Positions 39,127 to 42,584 of a stretch of 42,584 bases of DNA are shown here, one piece after another (position 1 is the stretch's first letter; every line of letters starts with the position of its first letter). Source of the DNA: Armatimonadota bacterium (GTDB lineage Bacteria > Armatimonadota > Fimbriimonadia > Fimbriimonadales > Fimbriimonadaceae); assembly GCA_023392285.1 (NCBI GenBank), contig JAEVZK010000040.1:1-42584 (forward strand), written 5' to 3'. Both the position numbers and the translations under genes were made by a program. The notes under the pieces are model-generated. The model did no database searches and was not told where the DNA came from. It saw nothing but the letters and a program-made list of their open reading frames with translations.

Positions 39127-40530
39127 TCAATCAACTTTCCGAGTGAGAATCAGGTTGGTATTCCCGGGTTGGCCCGCCGGCACCCCGGCCGTGATGATCA
39201 CGAGATCGCCCGATCGTAGACGCTTGATCATTTTGAACGCGTCGATCGCATGATTAACTCCCTCATCGGTGTTGACCGGCTTCTGCAGGTGAACCGCCTC
39301 CACACCCCAAATCACCGCCATCTGCGCCTGGGTTCGCGCGTCATAGGTGGCGCAAAGAATTTGTGCGCGCGGACGAAATTTGGACACGAGCCGGGCGGTC
39401 TGGCCGCTTGTCGTGTTGGTGATGATTGCGGCGGGCTTTATGATTGAAGCGAGATCGACCACGGAATGGGCTACCGCTTCCGTATGCGAGATTCCATCTT
39501 TTGCTTGCTCGCGGAAGACCTTTTCAATAGTCGAGCGATCGTACAGCGCCTCCGCCTTCTCAGAGATGCGCACCATCATCTCAACGCACTCGATCGGGTG
39601 TTGGCCGCTGGCGGTTTCTCCGCTCAGCATCACCGCATCGGTCCCATCGAGGATCGCGTTCGCCACATCGGTGGCTTCCGCCCGAGTGGGGCGGGCATTC
39701 ACCATCATGCTCTCAAGCATCTGCGTCGCCGTGATCACGGGCTTTCCCTTTTCCGTGCATTTGGCGATGATCCGTTTTTGAGCGATCGGAACATCCTCGA
39801 TGTGCATTTGCAAACCCATATCTCCCCGAGCAACCATCACCAAGTCAGAAGATTCGACGATGTCGTCAAGCCGGAGAAAGGCTTCCTTCGTTTCGATTTT
39901 CGAGCACAGGCGGATTGAGCGGTCACTCACCAGTTCGCGCAGCCGACGCATGTCGTCGCCGCTCTTCACATAGCTGAGTGCAATGTAGTCCGCACCTGCC
40001 CCCATAGCTTGCTCAATATCTTCCTCGTCTTTGGCCGTGATTGGATCAACGTCGAAATGCTTGCCGACCAAGGTGATCCCCTGCCGACTTTTCACGCTTC
40101 CGCCACTTACCGCCTTGGCCGCGAAGCTCAGGCCCGTCTGCTCCATAAGCTTAAGTTCGACATCGCCGTCACCGAGCAGAACGGTGCCTCCCTTTGACAT
40201 CGCCGACAGGATTTCCGGCTGCTCGACGCGGATGAGATCCTCCGGCCCTGGACCAATGGAGAGCACCTGCCCAAGCCTTACTTCCAGCATCCCCCCGGGG
40301 AGCTCGGAAATGCGGAATTTAGGGCCCTGCAAATCAGCCAGGATGGCGACGGGGGCCATATCGGTGCAGCATTCTCGCACCCAGCTAATCCATCGACGTT
40401 TCGTCTCCCAGTCCCCGTGGCTGCAATTGAGGCGGGCCACATTCATGCCCGCGTTGACCAATTTCTTGATCTGCTCCTTCGAATCCACCGCCGGCCCAAG
40501 GGTGCAAACGATCTTTGTCCGACGCTTCAT
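39127..40530 (-). CDS. pyk: Pyruvate kinase
   Basis: Last ATP-making step of glycolysis: PEP plus ADP to pyruvate. The 467 residues begin MKRRTKIVCTLGPA. Key motifs: NVARLNCSHGDW, ILADLQGPKFRI, GDGDVELKL in the B domain, KIETKEA with the catalytic Lys, VARGDMGLQ, ATQMLESM and NAILDGTDAVMLSGETASG, and a C-terminal allosteric domain (IITNTTSGQTARLVSKFRP). The frame continues 222 codons upstream over lgt, but ATG 40530 is right: it fits the family and follows TACCCT by six bases. Confidence 0.95.
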   Translation of the reverse strand: MKRRTKIVCTLGPAVDSKEQIKKLVNAGMNVARLNCSHGDWETKRRWISWVRECCTDMAPVAILADLQGPKFRISELPGGMLEVRLGQVLSIGPGPEDLIRVEQPEILSAMSKGGTVLLGDGDVELKLMEQTGLSFAAKAVSGGSVKSRQGITLVGKHFDVDPITAKDEEDIEQAMGAGADYIALSYVKSGDDMRRLRELVSDRSIRLCSKIETKEAFLRLDDIVESSDLVMVARGDMGLQMHIEDVPIAQKRIIAKCTEKGKPVITATQMLESMMVNARPTRAEATDVANAILDGTDAVMLSGETASGQHPIECVEMMVRISEKAEALYDRSTIEKVFREQAKDGISHTEAVAHSVVDLASIIKPAAIITNTTSGQTARLVSKFRPRAQILCATYDARTQAQMAVIWGVEAVHLQKPVNTDEGVNHAIDAFKMIKRLRSGDLVIITAGVPAGQPGNTNLILTRKVD

Positions 40531-40536
40531 GACCGA

Positions 40537-40542
40537 AGGGTA
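40537..40542 (-). promoter_or_regulatory. -10 element of pyk (leaderless type)
   Basis: TACCCT on the minus strand ends six bases before ATG 40530, in the 84-base divergent spacer shared with lgt. Confidence 0.5.
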
Positions 40543-40591
40543 CCGGAGTGGAAACCTCTCCCTCGCGTTGGGCGTTGATAAGAGGCGCAGG

Positions 40592-40597
40592 TAAAAT
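40592..40597 (+). promoter_or_regulatory. -10 element of lgt-hldE
   Basis: TAAAAT, 17 bases before ATG 40615, giving a leader of about 11 bases without a Shine-Dalgarno sequence. Confidence 0.45.
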
Positions 40598-40614
40598 TTT
40601 CCTCGCTCGCTCCT

Positions 40615-41400
40615 ATGCTCCCCATCCTTTTCCAAATCGGCAGCTTCAAAGTGCATACCTATGGAGTAGTCCTGGTCGTAGCCTTTGTCGTTGCTCTTGC
40701 CATTGCCCGCGCACGAGCGCCGAAGTTTGGCATCGATCCCAAGAAGGTCACCGACATCTCGTTTTGGGCCCTGATCGGAGGGGTTCTCGGCGCGAGACTG
40801 CTCTTTATCTTGCAGGAGCACCCGAAAGATTGGTACAGCCTCCAGTTCGCTGGCCTCACCAGCTTTGGCGGCATCATCGGCGGACTTGCCGTGTTTCTTA
40901 TTTGGGGATGGCTCGCCAAGATTCCCCTTCGAGCCTTTCTTGACGTCGTGGCTCCCGCTTTCCTCGTCGCCCATGCGATCGGCCGCGTCGGTTGCCTGCT
41001 CAATGGCTGCTGCTTTGGCAACGCTTGTCCTGGCCTGCCCTGGGGAATCCCTGCGGGGGAGAACCACGTCATCAGCCATCCCGCTCAGGCTTACGACACC
41101 CTCATGAATCTCGCCGCATTCGGCATCCTTCTCGGCTGGGAAAAGGTGGGCCACTTCAAGTTTGGCCAAACTTTCAGCGCGATGCTGATTCTGCACGGGC
41201 TGACCCGCTTTATCTACGAATTTTGGCGCGCCGGCACTGTCGAGCAGGTGGAGAAGGGACTAGCATCGAGCACTTATTGGGATAGGTTGCCGATCACGCA
41301 AGCTCAAGCAGCCGCTGGGGTGCTGATCCTCTTGGGCATAATCCTCTTTTTCGTGTACTCTCGGAAGCCAGCTATGCACCGAGAGGCCATTCCCGCGTGA
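40615..41400 (+). CDS. lgt: Prolipoprotein diacylglyceryl transferase
   Basis: Moves diacylglycerol from phosphatidylglycerol to the lipobox Cys, the first step of lipoprotein maturation, in the inner membrane. The 261 residues have about seven membrane segments. Visible are the N-terminal FKVHTYGVVLVVAF (catalytic-type His and Tyr), LIGGVLGARLLFIL, HAIGRVGCLLNGCCFG (the conserved GRxGNFxNGE-like block, here with NGCCFG) and FIYEFWR. The GTGA overlap with the next gene couples them. It works with LspA encoded at 34 kb and serves the three small lipoproteins in this window. Confidence 0.94.
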   Translation: MLPILFQIGSFKVHTYGVVLVVAFVVALAIARARAPKFGIDPKKVTDISFWALIGGVLGARLLFILQEHPKDWYSLQFAGLTSFGGIIGGLAVFLIWGWLAKIPLRAFLDVVAPAFLVAHAIGRVGCLLNGCCFGNACPGLPWGIPAGENHVISHPAQAYDTLMNLAAFGILLGWEKVGHFKFGQTFSAMLILHGLTRFIYEFWRAGTVEQVEKGLASSTYWDRLPITQAQAAAGVLILLGIILFFVYSRKPAMHREAIPA

Positions 41401-42368
41401 GCTTAGGCTCTGTTCTTGCCCAAATCAAAGATCGCAAGGCGCTCGTCGTCGGCGATCTGATGCTCGACGAATACATCGTGGGCAAAGCAACCCGGATCAG
41501 TCCCGAGGCGCCCGTCATGGTGATCCGGCAACAGTCCACCATGTCCATGCCCGGTGGCGCAGCCAACGTCGCCAAGAACGTGATGGCTCTCGGAGGCTAT
41601 GCGACTATTTTGGGAGTTGTTGGTACCGATCAGGCCGCTCAGACGCTGAAAACCGCCTTCGCCGAACAAGGGATCGACCACACCGCCCTCGTCGAGGATC
41701 GGGAGCGGCCCACAACCAGAAAGACACGCGTACTCGCCGATCATGCGCATCAGGTGCTCCGAATCGATCATGAAGATGAGGGTCCGCTATCCACCTCTTC
41801 CGAGGAAGACCTTTTAAGGAGAGCCCTCGAGCTTCTCCCGGAGCACGAGGTGATCGTCCTCAGTGATTACCTGAAGGGGGCACTGACCTCACGCGTGAGC
41901 GGGCAAATCATCGTTGCGGCAAGGGAGCGCGGAATTCCGACGGTGGTGAACCCCAAGCCGCGATCGCTTGGCCAATATGCCGGCGCGACTCTGATTTCCC
42001 TTAACCGGGCCGAGGCGGGAGATGCTCTAAAGCGATGGCAAGGGCTGACCGACAGCGATGCCGAAGAGGCCGCGGCCGAAATTCGAGAGTTGCTCGGAGT
42101 CGCCACTGTCGTCGTGACCCTTGGGGAGAGCGGCCTCGTGGCTTCAAGTCAGGAGAAATCGTACAACGTTCGCGCTCCGAGGGTTGAGGTGTACGACACT
42201 GCTGGCGCCGGGGACACGATTGTCGCCACCGTGGCACTTGGTGCGGCTGCCGGGGCAGACTTCCCCGCGGTGCTTAATCTGGCTACGCAAACTGCTGCCG
42301 CAGTGGTACGCAAGGTGGGGGTGGCAACGCCGAGCCAGGAAGATCTGGACGACATCGCCGCTGGCTGA
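41397..42368 (+). CDS. D-glycero-beta-D-manno-heptose-7-phosphate kinase (HldE N-terminal type)
   Basis: A PfkB-family kinase of 323 residues, cytoplasmic; makes heptose 1,7-bisphosphate for LPS inner core. LVVGDLMLDEYIVG, RISPEAPVMVI, MPGGAANVAKNVMALGG and VIVLSDYLKGAL match RfaE domain I, and YDTAGAGDTIVATVALG carries the anion hole and catalytic Asp. In E. coli the C-terminal nucleotidyltransferase is fused; here the protein stops after the kinase, as in split HldA/HldC systems (HldA-like). GTG 41397 overlaps the lgt stop as GTGA. Confidence 0.88.
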   Translation: MSLGSVLAQIKDRKALVVGDLMLDEYIVGKATRISPEAPVMVIRQQSTMSMPGGAANVAKNVMALGGYATILGVVGTDQAAQTLKTAFAEQGIDHTALVEDRERPTTRKTRVLADHAHQVLRIDHEDEGPLSTSSEEDLLRRALELLPEHEVIVLSDYLKGALTSRVSGQIIVAARERGIPTVVNPKPRSLGQYAGATLISLNRAEAGDALKRWQGLTDSDAEEAAAEIRELLGVATVVVTLGESGLVASSQEKSYNVRAPRVEVYDTAGAGDTIVATVALGAAAGADFPAVLNLATQTAAAVVRKVGVATPSQEDLDDIAAG

Positions 42369-42373
42369 CGTGA

Positions 42374-42413
42374 CTAGGCGCGTAGCCCCCGATGTCGCTA
42401 GGCGCGTAGCGCC
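42374..42413. repeat. Direct repeat plus hairpin after hldE
   Basis: CTAGGCGCGTAGC occurs at 42374-42386 and 42398-42410. The second copy continues as GGCGC-GTA-GCGCC (42401-42413), a five-pair hairpin. It lies between the convergent hldE kinase and the last gene, so it may end one of the transcripts; there is no T-run. Confidence 0.6.
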
Positions 42414-42417
42414 TGTG

Positions 42418-42584
42418 TCATCGTTCTTCCTCTCTCTTCAACCCGCGGAAGGTATCCACCCACTCATGATCACCTGCGCCTTCGGTGAAGAGCTCGGTCT
42501 TGCCGAAGGCGATGCGCTCTTCGGCGGTTTCTTTCGCGTGCTCCATGCCGGCAAGAAAAACCTTGTTCTTGCCGAAGCGGTTGT
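42418..42584 (-). CDS. Unrecognised gene, C-terminal part (5' end outside window)
   Basis: The minus strand is open from the window edge to TGA at 42418-42420. The last 54 or so residues are hydrophilic and acidic/basic mixed, with FLAGMEHAKETAEERIAFG and TEGAGDHEWVDTFRGLKR near the end, followed by EEER. I do not recognise the family. It is convergent with the hldE kinase. Confidence 0.55.
   Translation of the reverse strand, partial: NRFGKNKVFLAGMEHAKETAEERIAFGKTELFTEGAGDHEWVDTFRGLKREEER

Noticed and set aside
40531..41196. The 222-codon upward extension of the pyruvate kinase frame
   Set aside because: It runs antisense to lgt and lacks family similarity; ATG 40530 gives the normal N-terminus and has a promoter at leaderless distance.
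1..42584. CRISPR array, insertion sequences, prophage
   Set aside because: No regularly spaced repeats, transposase, integrase or capsid-like reading frames were found on either strand.

Overview
The window is an ordinary chromosomal stretch of a Gram-negative-type, respiring bacterium. I see no phage, insertion sequence, CRISPR array or rRNA. The best guess is a member of Armatimonadota, class Fimbriimonadia. That guess rests on three prepilin-type proteins with a near-identical hydrophobic N-terminus running on into FPVFAQAKEAAKK, a PEP-CTERM protein, and a haem/PHM-like protein paired with a redoxin. A heptose-7-phosphate kinase gene argues for an LPS outer membrane. The lineage is an inference; only the sequence features are seen.

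Layout. 1-1.4 kb: the tail of a histidine phosphatase and a secreted alpha/beta hydrolase. 1.4-3.85 kb (minus): trpD-trpC-trpF with overlapping ends. 3.9-5.0 kb (plus): nuoA-nuoC. 5.0-6.3 kb: a prepilin plus small lipoprotein unit (unit 1) closed by a terminator. 6.3-11.3 kb (plus): nuoD-nuoE-dapC-dapD-dapE, joining Complex I subunits to the succinylase branch of lysine synthesis, facing a saccharopine/lysine dehydrogenase-family gene. 12.5-18.9 kb: an unrecognised tail-anchored protein, a rhomboid protein, an MFS exporter, two methyltransferases and a DUF1460 amidase-like protein. 18.8-21.3 kb (minus): two more prepilin/lipoprotein units with matching promoters and near-identical terminators. 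21.5-26.3 kb: a MacB-like permease, tRNA-Arg(CCG), nuoF, OsmC and an S41 protease. 26.4-33.4 kb (minus): a PEP-CTERM choice-of-anchor A protein, a DapA-family enzyme, a beta-propeller protein, prmC, a YifB/ComM ATPase, a redoxin and a haem/PHM-like protein. 33.7-38.8 kb: a receiver protein, ileS-lspA, a SprT-like protein, a 26-residue membrane microprotein, and a DivIC/FtsB-like protein with a secreted partner. 39.1-42.6 kb: pyk divergent from lgt-hldE(kinase), then the tail of an unrecognised gene.

Two signals stand out. First, many first genes of transcription units have a TANNNT -10 element ending only 5-9 bases before the start codon, with no Shine-Dalgarno sequence, which implies leaderless mRNAs. 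The same spacing points to a non-standard ATC start for the rhomboid gene. Second, the prepilin plus small lipoprotein pair occurs three times, twice with overlapping stop and start codons. Lgt and LspA, which mature lipoproteins, are encoded in the same window. Complex I genes are scattered: nuoB is absent between nuoA and nuoC, unit 1 lies between nuoC and nuoD, and nuoF is about 16 kb away on the other strand.

No gene-free stretch exceeds 300 bases. The longest (12521-12735, 21279-21534, 24226-24485, 33427-33670) are described as features or findings.
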